62,745 bases of DNA from Geobacteraceae bacterium (GCA_013377075.1 JACABD010000021.1:1-62745); one strand, 5' to 3'. Counted from the first letter of the stretch, positions 22,275 through 30,477 are shown. Numbers and translations: made by a program. The notes: a model not told the origin generated them from the letters alone.

Positions 22275-22422
22275 AGAGTGCGGGAACTTTACCCTGGCCC
22301 GCAGGTACTACGAGATGCTGTGTGGGCAGTCTCCAGAGACAAGAAAACGCTGGTACCAAACCAGCACAGCAACGGGTAGGGCCACTGTTCCCTACATCCC
22401 CCAATTTCAACCATTACCTTAA
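22153..22422 (+). CDS. Basic protein, possible helix-turn-helix (diverged duplicate)
   Basis: The 89-residue product starts MSSASRRKKRSKRKAKQSQK and has ELRLMGHSKEDCLRLKECG as a potential helix-turn-helix. AAAGGAC lies 7 bases before the ATG. It overlaps the 3' part of the gene before by 122 bases in another frame, which is unusually long for this genome; one of the two C- or N-terminal extents may be wrong. Confidence 0.5.
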   Translation: MSSASRRKKRSKRKAKQSQKLAWMVELRLMGHSKEDCLRLKECGNFTLARRYYEMLCGQSPETRKRWYQTSTATGRATVPYIPQFQPLP

Positions 22423-22432
22423 AGGAAACAAC

Positions 22433-23101
22433 ATGGCATACGCAGCAATAACCAAGACGCTCATCAACGACGTTGAGTACAAAATCCGGCAACTGAAAGA
22501 AGCCGAACTCAAGCCCCTGCCCACACCGGACAGCATCGAGGCAGAGATGAAGGGGGACAAGGAGTTCCTGTCGTTGGTTATCGAGAAGTCATGGGCGCCG
22601 GTGGCCGATCTGCGGGACCGCCTGAGCCAGTACAACACAGAGGTCAAGCTGCGGGTAAAGTTCACTCAGCCAGACGAAGACGGTCTGCTGGCAGTCATGG
22701 TTGTGTCCATGGGCAATCACCGTGTTGCGTGCATTTACAACAAGGGCGACACCTACTACGGGCACCCAGACGTAATGGTGGACATGCCGATGGAGTCCCA
22801 CCCCCGCGCAGTGGAGATGTTCACCTGCAAGCAGGCCATCAAGGAGTGCACCGACCGCTGGGACGCTGTGAACAAGCAGGTCGTCAACTTCCTGAATAAC
22901 TGCAAGTCGGTCAACGAGGCGATCAAGCTCTGGCCTGATGTGGTGCGCTACCTGCCCAAGGAAGCTATCGACAAGGTGAACACGAAGTCTGAGAAGGCAG
23001 TGAAGAACGAGTCCAACGCACTGGAAGCCCTCAAGGCTCTGGACATGGACAGCATCAACGCCAGCACGGTCTTGGCCCGTATGGCAGGGGCGACCATCTA
23101 A
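22433..23101 (+). CDS. Hypothetical protein (Nmad5-like appearance)
   Basis: The 222-residue product (MAYAAITKTLINDVEYKIRQ...) begins with long helices and has SWAPVADLRDRLSQYNTEVK. It then has a beta-rich centre and a helical C-terminal part ending in ALKALDMDSINASTVLARMA. The overall pattern reminds me of the phage Nmad5-type proteins associated with nucleotide modification, but I cannot confirm this without a search. AAAGGAAAC precedes the ATG. A promoter and new transcription block follow. Confidence 0.55.
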   Translation: MAYAAITKTLINDVEYKIRQLKEAELKPLPTPDSIEAEMKGDKEFLSLVIEKSWAPVADLRDRLSQYNTEVKLRVKFTQPDEDGLLAVMVVSMGNHRVACIYNKGDTYYGHPDVMVDMPMESHPRAVEMFTCKQAIKECTDRWDAVNKQVVNFLNNCKSVNEAIKLWPDVVRYLPKEAIDKVNTKSEKAVKNESNALEALKALDMDSINASTVLARMAGATI

Positions 23102-23124
23102 GGGTTTCCCCTCGGTGGTTTTAC

Positions 23125-23153
23125 TTGAATACACACATGCTTACACGTACACT
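23125..23153 (+). promoter_or_regulatory. Sigma70-type promoter with palindrome in spacer
   Basis: TTGAAT (23125-23130), 17-base spacer, TACACT (23148-23153). The degenerate palindrome TTACACGTAC (23141-23150) covers the end of the spacer and the start of the -10. The next gene starts 23 bases downstream. Confidence 0.55.
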
Positions 23154-23175
23154 AGTAGAAAGAAAGGTAGCTTAC

Positions 23176-23622
23176 ATGAAATCCATCAAAGAACAAGTTT
23201 GGGATGCCTTGAAACAAGGCGGCGGGTACTACTCATCCGTGGAGATTGCCAAACACACCGGGCTTCTTATGCCCAACGTATCTTCTGCGCTTACCCAGTT
23301 AGCGCGCACCGGCCTGGCCGAGCTGCGCCGTGACACCGAGTACAGCGCCGATACCGCCCGCAGGAAAACCGTGCGCCGCTACAAGGCAGTGGGTGAGAAG
23401 TACGCCCACCACTCACAGGTTGTGCTGCTGCCACGGGCAGCGGTGAAGATGACTGCCTACGGACCGGCAACACCACTGGTCAGCGTACCCATGCAGTTCA
23501 CACCGCCCCCGGCGCACGAACCCCAGCCGCAGGCAGAGGGCACAGCCAATGATTACGCCGAGTTTCTGGAGTACCAAGCGTTCCAGAAATTCCTGCAGAT
23601 GAAGCGCCAGATTACCGGCTAG
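23176..23622 (+). CDS. Winged-helix transcriptional regulator
   Basis: The 148-residue product starts MKSIKEQVWDALKQGGGYYS and continues SVEIAKHTGLLMPNVSSALT then QLARTGLAELRRD, a clear winged-helix DNA-binding domain of MarR/replication-initiator style. The C-terminal half is Pro/Ala/Gln-rich and ends in a short helix that may oligomerise. Its promoter contains the genome-wide palindrome, so it is either a target or the source of that control. One CACTGGTCA at 23474. Confidence 0.7.
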   Translation: MKSIKEQVWDALKQGGGYYSSVEIAKHTGLLMPNVSSALTQLARTGLAELRRDTEYSADTARRKTVRRYKAVGEKYAHHSQVVLLPRAAVKMTAYGPATPLVSVPMQFTPPPAHEPQPQAEGTANDYAEFLEYQAFQKFLQMKRQITG

Positions 23623-23642
23623 GGGGTTGGACAAACCGGACA

Positions 23643-23736
23643 GACGATGGTGCGTCGTGACTCTGTACGGGAATAGCTGGGCCCCTGATGCCTAGACGCC
23701 TTCCCCGCTATTCATCCGATACCTTGCCAGGGGGCC
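23643..23736 (+). promoter_or_regulatory. Structured leader with potential H-type pseudoknot
   Basis: In the 160-base gene-free gap after the winged-helix gene, GACG/CGTC (23643-23656) forms a small hairpin. GAATAG (23671-23676) pairs with CTATTC (23708-23713), and GGCCCC (23680-23685) pairs with GGGGCC (23731-23736). The last two helices interleave, which is a pseudoknot order. The next gene starts 46 bases later after AAGGACA. Confidence 0.4.
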
Positions 23737-23782
23737 AAGGAACGCATAAGCCCCCACCTAACACCAAGACTAAGGACACCCG

Positions 23783-24088
23783 ATGCAATTCAACCCAAAC
23801 AACATGACGGCAAAGCCGCAGGCCAAAGCCAACAAAGAGCGCGCCATGAAGAACCTGACCGCCAAGCCGAGGGGCAGCGAGTTCAACCACAAGAGCGATG
23901 TGGCACATGAGGCCGTGAAGGGCAAGAGCAAGTTTGTGGCCCGTGTCCGTGACTACACAGAAGCCCTGCCACGCGAGACAGATATCTGGACCAAGGAACT
24001 CTACGACGGCGCAGAGTTGCGCCCCTTCGACGGACGGAAGGGTGCCATGGACTTCAAGGCGCTGCCGAGCAAGGGACTGAGCGTATGA
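23783..24088 (+). CDS. Small basic hypothetical protein
   Basis: The 101-residue product (MQFNPNNMTAKPQAKANKER...) is Lys-rich and probably unstructured in the first half. AAGGACAC precedes the ATG; ATGA overlap with the next gene. It is first in a new cluster after a structured leader. Unknown family. Confidence 0.6.
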   Translation: MQFNPNNMTAKPQAKANKERAMKNLTAKPRGSEFNHKSDVAHEAVKGKSKFVARVRDYTEALPRETDIWTKELYDGAELRPFDGRKGAMDFKALPSKGLSV

Positions 24089-24213
24089 CCGAAGACGAAT
24101 CGCCCTACCCAGAGTTAATCCGGCAGCTTGCGTACAGCATAGGCGTTGTCATAGGAGCAGGCGCCCTTGGCGCTGCAGCAGCTTACGCTTACTTCGGGTT
24201 GTGGGGTGTATGA
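24085..24213 (+). CDS. Small single-span membrane protein
   Basis: This 42-residue frame (MTEDESPYPELIRQLAYSIG...) has an acidic N-terminus and a Gly/Ala-rich transmembrane helix (IGVVIGAGALGAAAAYAYFG). ATGA overlaps on both sides strongly support translation. Role unknown. Confidence 0.6.
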   Translation: MTEDESPYPELIRQLAYSIGVVIGAGALGAAAAYAYFGLWGV

Positions 24214-24491
24214 ACCCTCACGGTGGAGTTAAGAAGCTGCGGGTCTGCAACTGCTGCGGGGAGTCCAAGAAAACTTCAGACTACTCATGGAACCAGCACC
24301 GCCGCGACTACATAAAGAACTGCAAGGAGTGCGGCCAGTGGCTTTTCTTGTTGCGCAAAGTCTTTGGCCCTACCCGCGACTGGTCTAAGAACCGCGCCAA
24401 TCAGCGCCAGAGAGAGAACGAAAAACGCATTGTTGCAAGGCACAGTGCCACAACCCCATTGGCGGAAACGCTACGCACTACATGGAGATAA
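24210..24491 (+). CDS. Small zinc-ribbon protein
   Basis: The 93-residue product has CNCCGESK and, about 23 residues later, CKECG, a standard four-Cys zinc ribbon. A long basic helix follows (RDWSKNRANQRQRENEKR). It probably binds nucleic acid. It is coupled by ATGA to the membrane protein before it. Confidence 0.65.
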   Translation: MNPHGGVKKLRVCNCCGESKKTSDYSWNQHRRDYIKNCKECGQWLFLLRKVFGPTRDWSKNRANQRQRENEKRIVARHSATTPLAETLRTTWR

Positions 24492-24493
24492 AC

Positions 24494-24658
24494 ATGAAAC
24501 GCATCACGATCCCCGTGCAGGGGAACATCGACGCCATCAAGCGCGAGTTGGAACAGAAGATGGGCATCGACCTTAGTTATTCACAAGTAGTGGACTACCT
24601 TATCAAGCACTACAGAGACACCGTGAAGCCCTCCACAACGTGGCGGACCGTAGCATGA
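24494..24658 (+). CDS. Small ribbon-helix-helix protein
   Basis: This 54-residue frame reads MKRITIPVQGNIDAIKRELE, then MGIDLSYSQVVDYLIKHYRD: a beta strand and two helices with the usual Arc/CopG spacing. GGAGATAAAC precedes the ATG. It is the second ribbon-helix-helix protein in the phage and may be a transcriptional regulator. Confidence 0.6.
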   Translation: MKRITIPVQGNIDAIKRELEQKMGIDLSYSQVVDYLIKHYRDTVKPSTTWRTVA

Positions 24659-24671
24659 GCAAGGGGCCCTA

Positions 24672-25283
24672 ATGCCAGCAAGCAAGAAACCAAGAAAGAA
24701 GTACGTGCCAAAGTACGAAAAAGTTAACCCAGTTGAGTACGTGCTGTCGGGTATGCAGCGTATGTACGGCAGCGCCCTGACCAAGCTGCAGATCATCAAC
24801 CACGGGGCCATGAACGCAATGGTCACCGGCAAGGCAACCAAGCAGGACTGGGATGTGGTGTGCACCGCGCTAAACATGGCTGCAGTGCTTGCGGACGGTG
24901 GGTTGGGCTCCGAGTACCTGGAAGCCATCAAGGCGGCTATGAAGGCCCATGCAGAGAGCGGTAGACGCTACCTGGCAATCGGCAAGTTCGGGTTCTCCGG
25001 GCAGGAGCTTAACGCCGTCAACATCGGTATGGATATCCATGACGCGCAGCTTGAGCTGGCCACGGTAGAGATGCTGGAGAAGGCACACATCGAGGTCGCT
25101 GCCCGCATACGGCGCGGCCAGACACATTACTTTGTAGAAGGGAAAAATCATGGCAGTGCAAGGGTACACAAAGCCACATTTTCAGACGTGGAATCACACG
25201 ATTCTGGCGGAGCTGGCCCACGAACTGTGGGACGACAACATGAGGCTGCGGGACGAGAACGAGAAGCTACGGCTGCAGATTAA
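24672..25283 (+). CDS. Conserved-type phage early protein, C-terminus uncertain
   Basis: The product has a basic start (MPASKKPRKKYVPKYEKVNP) and then a helical domain with LQIINHGAMNAMVTGKATKQ and GFSGQELNAVNIGMDIHDAQ. I associate this with a family of small phage proteins that usually ends near residue 160. The last 45 residues here overlap the next gene in another frame and have odd composition (Gly/Arg/Glu/Ala), so they may be a recent extension. AAGGGGC lies before the ATG. Confidence 0.6.
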   Translation: MPASKKPRKKYVPKYEKVNPVEYVLSGMQRMYGSALTKLQIINHGAMNAMVTGKATKQDWDVVCTALNMAAVLADGGLGSEYLEAIKAAMKAHAESGRRYLAIGKFGFSGQELNAVNIGMDIHDAQLELATVEMLEKAHIEVAARIRRGQTHYFVEGKNHGSARVHKATFSDVESHDSGGAGPRTVGRQHEAAGREREATAAD

Positions 25284-25329
25284 GCAGCTTACATGTAACC
25301 AAATTAAACGAGAGGATGACTGGAAATGA
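25150..25329 (+). CDS. Small coiled-coil protein
   Basis: This 59-residue frame (MAVQGYTKPHFQTWNHTILA...) ends in a heptad-like helix (NMRLRDENEKLRLQIKQL). GAAGGG precedes the ATG and the stop overlaps the next ATG (ATGA), which supports it as the real frame here despite lying inside the 3' part of the gene before. A TTACATGTAA palindrome lies in its codons at 25289-25298. Confidence 0.55.
   Translation: MAVQGYTKPHFQTWNHTILAELAHELWDDNMRLRDENEKLRLQIKQLTCNQIKREDDWK
25289..25298. promoter_or_regulatory. TTACNNGTAA palindrome
   Basis: TTACATGTAA within GCAGCTTACATGTAACC, 28 bp before the next ATG and inside the small coiled-coil gene. Confidence 0.35.
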
Positions 25330-25823
25330 GCGAATACAACATCAAGATCATCAAGGCCATGAACGGCTACATGGTGATCAACAACCAGAACCACGACGAG
25401 ATATTTATCGTGGGCGAAGAAGAACACCTTGGCAACGCCATCATGGGCGCGCTTGTGTCGCAGAAGCTGGCAGGGGTTAAGTCCAAAGAGACAGCACGGA
25501 TGACCACCTCCGAGATTGACGATCTGCTGTACGAGAAGTCCAAGTGGGAAGTGGAGCGCGCCAAGCTGCGGGAAGAACGCGAACGCTACGCGGAAGAAGT
25601 GCGGCGCATGGCGTACAGGAACACAACTACAAGCGCCATTGGCGCAGGCATAGCCTGGGGTGCGCAGGGAACTTCGCAAATTGCCCAAGACAACCAATAC
25701 GATGCGCAACGCTACGCCCTGATGGCGCAGAACGCCGGGATGAACATGAACAGCTCGATCTTGGATGCGATCAAGAGCATCAACTCCCAGTCTGATGTTG
25801 CTAAGAAAAAGGGCATCGTATGA
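25326..25823 (+). CDS. Phage protein with NGYxV-type domain and coiled coil
   Basis: The 165-residue product has an N-terminal 50-residue domain (IKIIKAMNGYMVIN, then GEEEHLGNAIMGALVSQKLA) shared with the genes at 25820 and 30691. A charged coiled coil follows (about residues 60-95), and the C-terminal part is Gln/Ala/Asn-rich. ATGA overlaps on both sides. Function unknown. Confidence 0.6.
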   Translation: MSEYNIKIIKAMNGYMVINNQNHDEIFIVGEEEHLGNAIMGALVSQKLAGVKSKETARMTTSEIDDLLYEKSKWEVERAKLREERERYAEEVRRMAYRNTTTSAIGAGIAWGAQGTSQIAQDNQYDAQRYALMAQNAGMNMNSSILDAIKSINSQSDVAKKKGIV

Positions 25824-26056
25824 CCACCGAATACACCCTGCGCATCATCAAGGCCAACAACGGCTGGATTGTCAGCAGCTTCGATATCCGTAACCCTGGC
25901 TCCATCGCTCTGGACACTATGGTTGTTCAAGACGACAACGATCTGGCTGGAGTTATTGCCGCATCTCTTGTGGCACAGAAGTTGGAGGGAGTCAGTAACG
26001 ACACCCCAAAAAAGCCACGAAGCAAGGGCCCGTTCGCGGACTCAGTTCCGTTCTGA
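25820..26056 (+). CDS. Small NGWxV-domain protein (paralogue)
   Basis: The 78-residue product (MTTEYTLRIIKANNGWIVSS...) repeats the domain of its neighbour: xxIIKAxNGxxV, a variable loop, then VxxDxDLAGVIAASLVAQKLEGV. It lacks the coiled coil. A tandem duplication of the N-terminal domain is the simplest origin. Confidence 0.6.
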   Translation: MTTEYTLRIIKANNGWIVSSFDIRNPGSIALDTMVVQDDNDLAGVIAASLVAQKLEGVSNDTPKKPRSKGPFADSVPF

Positions 26057-26181
26057 AGCCCTACCCATACAAGGGAACTCGCGGCCCCTATCCGACAGTA
26101 GTCCAAGTGTCTGACACAACGGACTTGGTTATGGATATAGACCAGATGCTCAACGAACTCGACCTGGAAGAACCTTTATGA
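26053..26181 (+). CDS. Possible short protein (non-ATG start, low confidence)
   Basis: The gap between the NGWxV gene and the HNH gene is open in one frame that reads [20 protein letters not shown] and ends [13 protein letters not shown]. Its stop overlaps the HNH gene start. Only CTG (26053) or GTG codons could start it and no good ribosome binding site is seen, so it may not be translated. Confidence 0.25.
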   Translation: MKPYPYKGTRGPYPTVVQVSDTTDLVMDIDQMLNELDLEEPL

Positions 26182-26654
26182 AATCGCACGGCGAAACCCG
26201 CATGGAAGGTAAGCGGCAGATAGTTTCCCCAGAGTACCAAGCATGGTGCCAGATGCGAAAACGCTGTCTAAACCCAAGCCACAGAGCGTACAAGCGATAT
26301 GGCGGCAGAGGAATATCCATCGCTAGCGAGTGGGGTGCATTCGAGAACTTCCTGGCGGATATGGGCCGTAGGCCGTCTGGAGTCCATACCTTGGAGCGAA
26401 TTGATAACGATGGCCCCTACAGCAAAGACAACTGTAAGTGGGCTACATACGACGAGCAAAACAAGAACCGCTCTTGCTGCACTGCTAAGTCGTGGCTTGT
26501 AGCAGAGATTCTCGGCGTAAAGGTTGGTACAGCCCGAACCATGATGCAGAAGGTTCGCTACAAGGACAGAGGCGTTGCGCACCTAGCAACTTTATCCCCA
26601 GCGCGAGAAGCGCGAACAAGAGCCGCAATGGCAGAAGCAGGAGTTAGCGCATGA
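26178..26654 (+). CDS. HNH-type endonuclease-like protein
   Basis: The 158-residue product has [52 protein letters not shown] and a C-terminal helix-turn-helix-like region. This is the pattern of a large family of free-standing phage HNH-like proteins related to homing endonucleases. It lies directly upstream of, and overlaps, the DNA polymerase gene, a classic place for such elements. Confidence 0.75.
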   Translation: MKSHGETRMEGKRQIVSPEYQAWCQMRKRCLNPSHRAYKRYGGRGISIASEWGAFENFLADMGRRPSGVHTLERIDNDGPYSKDNCKWATYDEQNKNRSCCTAKSWLVAEILGVKVGTARTMMQKVRYKDRGVAHLATLSPAREARTRAAMAEAGVSA

Positions 26655-28597
26655 AAGCAGTAACGATTGACGTAGAAACATACTGGGACTCTGAATATTC
26701 TTTGTCAAAAATGAGTTTCATGGAGTACATACACGACCACAGATTCGAAGTTATATCTATAGCCATAAAGGTAGACGACGAACCTACTAGCGTGTATTTT
26801 GGCGAAGAAGTGGCCCCAGCAGTTAAGGCAATAGATTGGCCTAATTGCATAATGATCGGGCATAACCTTAACGAGTTTGATGGTCCGCTGCTGGTGTGGA
26901 AGTATGACGTTCACCCCAAGATATTCGCAGACACCCTGTGCATGTCGCGTCCGTTCCACCAGTCGCAAGTGGGCGGCAGCCTGGCTAAATTGTCGAAGCA
27001 CTACTGCCTTAAGGACAAAGACAACACGGTGCTTATGCAGACCAAGGGGCGGCGGTTGAAAGACTTCACGGCCCAAGAGATTGCAGACATGCGCATCTAC
27101 AACAAGGGGGACACTGACAACACCTACGAGCTGTTCCGACGCTTCCGCACCAAGTACGTGGAGCATGTGGATGATCTGCGCGATATTGCCAAGTGCCTTG
27201 TGTCCTGGAAGAAAGAGCTGCTGCTCTCCGACATTACCGCCCGCGCCATCGTGTACCCGCAGTTCGTGGCAGATACAGCCTTGTTGACGGATACCTTACA
27301 GCAGGCTGAAGTCATAAAGGAAAAGCAACTGCTGGCGTTAACGGACACGCTGGGGGTGCTGACGACCGAGGAAGTTCGCGCAGAGCTGGCATCCAACAAG
27401 AAGTTCGCAGAGTTGCTTACGTGTAATGGCGTTACACCCCCCACCAAGATCAGCAAGACCACCGGCAAAGAAGCGCTGGCCCTGGCCAAGACCGACGAGG
27501 AATTTACCGCGCTGCTAGAACACCCGGACGAGAATGTGCAGATGCTGGTGGCCGCGCGCCTTGGGGTGAAGTCCACGCTTCTGGAAACGCGCATCGCTAC
27601 CATGCTCAAGTGCGCAGAGGTCATGGGCGGCTGGATGCCGGTTCCGCTGGCGTACCACTCTGCCACCACTGGTCGCTGGGGCGGTCGTATCTGGAACCCG
27701 CAGAACCTGCCGCGCATCCCGCGAGACAAGCAGGGCAACATCATCCCCAAACTGACCAACGCGCTGCGCATGAGCCTGTGCGCGCCTGAAGGGTACTGCG
27801 TGGTGGTGTCTGACCTTAGCGGTATCGAGTTACGTGTAAACCACTACCTGTGGGATGTTGCCAGCACCCGTGAGCTGTACGCCGGGGACGCGGAAGCCGA
27901 CCTGTATAAGGAGTTCGCTGCTGCGCTGTTTGGGGTGGAGAAGTCCCAGGTCACCAAGGAGCAACGCCAACTGGCTAAGGTGGCCCAGCTCGGGTTGGGC
28001 TTCGGGGCTGGCTGGCGCACGTTCAAGAAGGTTGCCAAGATCATGGGTGGTATCGACCTGGATGACATGGAAGCCGAACGGGTCACGCTGGCGTGGCGCT
28101 CCAAGTACATCGACATTGTGGCTGGCTGGGGTAAGTGCCAGAAGGCTGTGGACGCTATGTACAAGGGCGCTACGTTCTCCCCCGACCCCAGAGGGCTGTG
28201 CCGCACGTTCAAAGACGGCATCATGCTGCCATCGGGCCGCAGCCTGTACTACCCCAACCTGCACCAAGAGGCAGACCCCGACAACGGGAAGCTGCAGTAT
28301 TGGTACGGCGAAGGCAAGAACCGAAGCAAGGTGTACTCCGGGCTTATGGACGAAAACCTTGTCCAAGCCATTGCACGGGATGTGATCGCAGAGCAGGCGC
28401 TGGCCATCAAGGCAAAGACTGGGCGCTCCCCCGCCCTCATGGTCCACGACGAACTTGTTTACGTGGTTCCTACTGCCCAAGCCAATGCCCACTTGGTTGC
28501 CATCGACAAGGTGCTGCGCACGCCCCCACGGTGGTTGCCGGGGATAGTTCTGCATTCTGAGGGGGACATTGCCCTCGATTACGGGAGCGCGAAATAG
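26651..28597 (+). CDS. polA: Family A DNA polymerase with 3'-5' exonuclease
   Basis: The 648-residue product replicates the phage genome. The exonuclease domain shows IDVET near the N-terminus, GHNLNEFD and [11 protein letters not shown]. The polymerase domain shows motif [11 protein letters not shown] (Asp388), motif [17 protein letters not shown] and motif [11 protein letters not shown] (His599-Asp600-Glu601). In motif B the residue aligned with E. coli Phe762 is Leu447, and the Tyr766 position is Phe. There is no 5'-3' exonuclease domain. Two TTACNNGTAA palindromes lie inside the gene (27417, 27830). The first about 200 bp are AT-richer than the rest. Confidence 0.92.
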   Translation: MKAVTIDVETYWDSEYSLSKMSFMEYIHDHRFEVISIAIKVDDEPTSVYFGEEVAPAVKAIDWPNCIMIGHNLNEFDGPLLVWKYDVHPKIFADTLCMSRPFHQSQVGGSLAKLSKHYCLKDKDNTVLMQTKGRRLKDFTAQEIADMRIYNKGDTDNTYELFRRFRTKYVEHVDDLRDIAKCLVSWKKELLLSDITARAIVYPQFVADTALLTDTLQQAEVIKEKQLLALTDTLGVLTTEEVRAELASNKKFAELLTCNGVTPPTKISKTTGKEALALAKTDEEFTALLEHPDENVQMLVAARLGVKSTLLETRIATMLKCAEVMGGWMPVPLAYHSATTGRWGGRIWNPQNLPRIPRDKQGNIIPKLTNALRMSLCAPEGYCVVVSDLSGIELRVNHYLWDVASTRELYAGDAEADLYKEFAAALFGVEKSQVTKEQRQLAKVAQLGLGFGAGWRTFKKVAKIMGGIDLDDMEAERVTLAWRSKYIDIVAGWGKCQKAVDAMYKGATFSPDPRGLCRTFKDGIMLPSGRSLYYPNLHQEADPDNGKLQYWYGEGKNRSKVYSGLMDENLVQAIARDVIAEQALAIKAKTGRSPALMVHDELVYVVPTAQANAHLVAIDKVLRTPPRWLPGIVLHSEGDIALDYGSAK

Positions 28598-28702
28598 TGT
28601 TGGTGCCCCACCTTGTATTGTGCGGTTGTGTACTTATGTGGTCTAATGAAGACGCACATGCTAACATGTAGACAACAAATCCAACCGCCTGAAAGGTGAA
28701 CT
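28598..28702 (+). promoter_or_regulatory. Intergenic leader with degenerate palindrome
   Basis: Gene-free gap after the polymerase. TTGTGC, an 18-base spacer and TCTAAT form a candidate promoter, with the degenerate palindrome CTAACATGTAG (about 28656-28666) near the expected start site. GAAAGGTGAA precedes the next ATG. Confidence 0.4.
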
Positions 28703-29287
28703 ATGGACCTGAGAGAGACAACGACGACGTTGCTACGAAGCCACGACATTGGTACCTGGATAGAGATGGCAGATAACTACATCCAGATGTACAACAAGAA
28801 TCCCGCCCAGTTCGTCCTGCCATCGGTGCACAAAAAACTGCTGCCCATCATAGAGGCTTTTGCCAGCGATGTAGGGAAGTTCGCAGACTACATCCGGGCC
28901 TTGCGGGACTCCTGTGAGGGGGCTGCCTATGACGAGCTGCACGACCTCTACCGCAAGGTAAGTCTCAGGGCACTGCAGGTGGTTCGTAGGCAGCGTATGC
29001 GCAAGGCGGTCATGGTGATAAACCCAGAAGTTTGTAAGCGCCTTGGCCGACCTACTACCTACGACGAGCAGATGGATATTGCTACGTGCATCGGGTCTGC
29101 CTGGGAAGAAATGCGAACGGATATGTTGAATAAAGAACGTGCTAGTCTTAGAACCAAGCGCATCCCCACAGAGGAACGCGAAGTCATTCTCAAAGCCTTC
29201 TGGACCAACATCGAGAAGAAGCTGGACAAGGGTGAGGTGCTTCTGGGGGAACACGATATTGACGAAATTGTTGAAAGACTTAAATGA
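28703..29287 (+). CDS. Hypothetical helical protein
   Basis: The 194-residue product (MDLRETTTTLLRSHDIGTWI...) is predicted almost entirely helical and contains a basic cluster (VVRRQRMRKAVMV). It is coupled by ATGA to the RecB-like nuclease after it, so a role in DNA processing is possible. No family recognised. Confidence 0.6.
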   Translation: MDLRETTTTLLRSHDIGTWIEMADNYIQMYNKNPAQFVLPSVHKKLLPIIEAFASDVGKFADYIRALRDSCEGAAYDELHDLYRKVSLRALQVVRRQRMRKAVMVINPEVCKRLGRPTTYDEQMDIATCIGSAWEEMRTDMLNKERASLRTKRIPTEEREVILKAFWTNIEKKLDKGEVLLGEHDIDEIVERLK

Positions 29288-29967
29288 CTACCCCGCTGCA
29301 AATGCCCCCCTGGTCGTACTCAGGGCTTACGTCCTTTGAGACTTGCCCCAAACGCTACTACCACATCAAGGTCGCCAAGGACGCGATTGACAATCCCGGA
29401 GAAGCTGCCAAGTGGGGCAGCACGGTGCACAAATATCTTGAAGACCGCTTGCGGGATGGAACACGCTTACCTGTAAGCGTACGCGGGTATGAAGGTTTAG
29501 TTGCGCCCATCGCTAACGCTCCAGGTGAAAAGCTTGTCGAACATCAAATGGCTGTGAATAGTTCCCTAAAACCAACGGAATGGACTTCACAAGATGCGTG
29601 GTGCCGTGGCATAGTAGACGCAGGTGTTTTGTCAAGAAGCCTTAATAAAGCTGTGCTACTTGACTGGAAAACTGGAAAAAGAAAAGCTGACAATGATCAG
29701 CTAATGTTGTTCGCTGGACTGGCCTTCTCTCACTACCCTGAATTGCAGATAGTGCAGACCGGATTCGTCTGGTTAAAAGAGAACAAGATCGACAAGCAAA
29801 CTTTCAAGAGGGAGGACATATCGACGATATGGATGACGTTTTTGCCGCGAGTGCAACGGATGGAGCGTGCTTACGAGAAAGCAGAGTTCCCACCAAACCC
29901 TTCAGGGCTGTGCAGAAATTATTGCCCTGTTCCAAAACATAAATGTGAGTTCTCAGGTAAACAATGA
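29284..29967 (+). CDS. RecB/Cas4-like PD-(D/E)XK exonuclease with Fe-S cluster site
   Basis: The 227-residue product begins with SYSGLTSFETCPKRYY, typical of RecB-family nucleases. His49 (GSTVH), Glu86, Asp112 (GIVDAG) and LLDWKTGK (Asp127, Lys129) give the PD-(D/E)XK site. Cys21 with Cys210, Cys214 and Cys221 matches the four-Cys iron-sulfur cluster of Cas4/AddB-type nucleases. It probably trims DNA ends in recombination. A TTACCTGTAA palindrome lies at 29467. The middle of the gene is AT-richer than its surroundings. Confidence 0.85.
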   Translation: MTTPLQMPPWSYSGLTSFETCPKRYYHIKVAKDAIDNPGEAAKWGSTVHKYLEDRLRDGTRLPVSVRGYEGLVAPIANAPGEKLVEHQMAVNSSLKPTEWTSQDAWCRGIVDAGVLSRSLNKAVLLDWKTGKRKADNDQLMLFAGLAFSHYPELQIVQTGFVWLKENKIDKQTFKREDISTIWMTFLPRVQRMERAYEKAEFPPNPSGLCRNYCPVPKHKCEFSGKQ

Positions 29968-30158
29968 CTACCAACTTTTTACCCCTTTCTACCCTGACAG
30001 ACGAAGAACTGCTCGGGAGGGTCTATATCTCCAACCCAGTGGACCCTATGATCCTGGAGCTGGCTGCACGGCTCCAACACGCACTGGACGAACTGCATAA
30101 GCCGCCGCCGAAGCTGACGGACTTTTGGGTGGAGGGTCGTGATGGCAATGGGCCCTGA
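29964..30158 (+). CDS. Small hypothetical protein
   Basis: The 64-residue product (MTTNFLPLSTLTDEELLGRV...) is helical, with a Pro/Lys-rich C-terminal part. It overlaps the gene before by ATGA and the VRR-NUC gene by 17 bases. Unknown family; it sits between two nucleases. Confidence 0.55.
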   Translation: MTTNFLPLSTLTDEELLGRVYISNPVDPMILELAARLQHALDELHKPPPKLTDFWVEGRDGNGP

Positions 30159-30477
30159 AGCAAAGGTCAAAGCAGACGTTAAGCGGCTGCTTAAGTCGAT
30201 GAATATCTGGTACTACATGCCGGTTCAAAACGGCATGGGCGTAGTCGGCATACCCGACTTCATCTGCTGCTGGAAGGGCGAGTTCGTGGCCATAGAAACC
30301 AAGGCCCCCGGCAAGATCAAGAACGTGTCGGCCAACCAGCAAGCCCGCATGGCAGAGATCAAGCGTTCGGGCGGGTACACGCTCGTCGTGGACTCTGCAG
30401 AAATGCTCGGTATGCAGTTAGCAGTGATGCGCGTAGTTAAACGTATTGATGGAGCGTGTTTACATGAAAGCAAGTGA
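30142..30477 (+). CDS. VRR-NUC domain nuclease
   Basis: The 111-residue product has an N-terminal helix (GPEAKVKADVKRLLKSMNIW), then GIPDFICCWKGEFVAIETKA with the catalytic D...ExK and a Gln-rich helix (SANQQARMAEIKRSGG). This is a stand-alone VRR-NUC nuclease, probably a Holliday-junction or structure-specific enzyme. GGAGG lies six bases before ATG 30142. Confidence 0.85.
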   Translation: MAMGPEAKVKADVKRLLKSMNIWYYMPVQNGMGVVGIPDFICCWKGEFVAIETKAPGKIKNVSANQQARMAEIKRSGGYTLVVDSAEMLGMQLAVMRVVKRIDGACLHESK

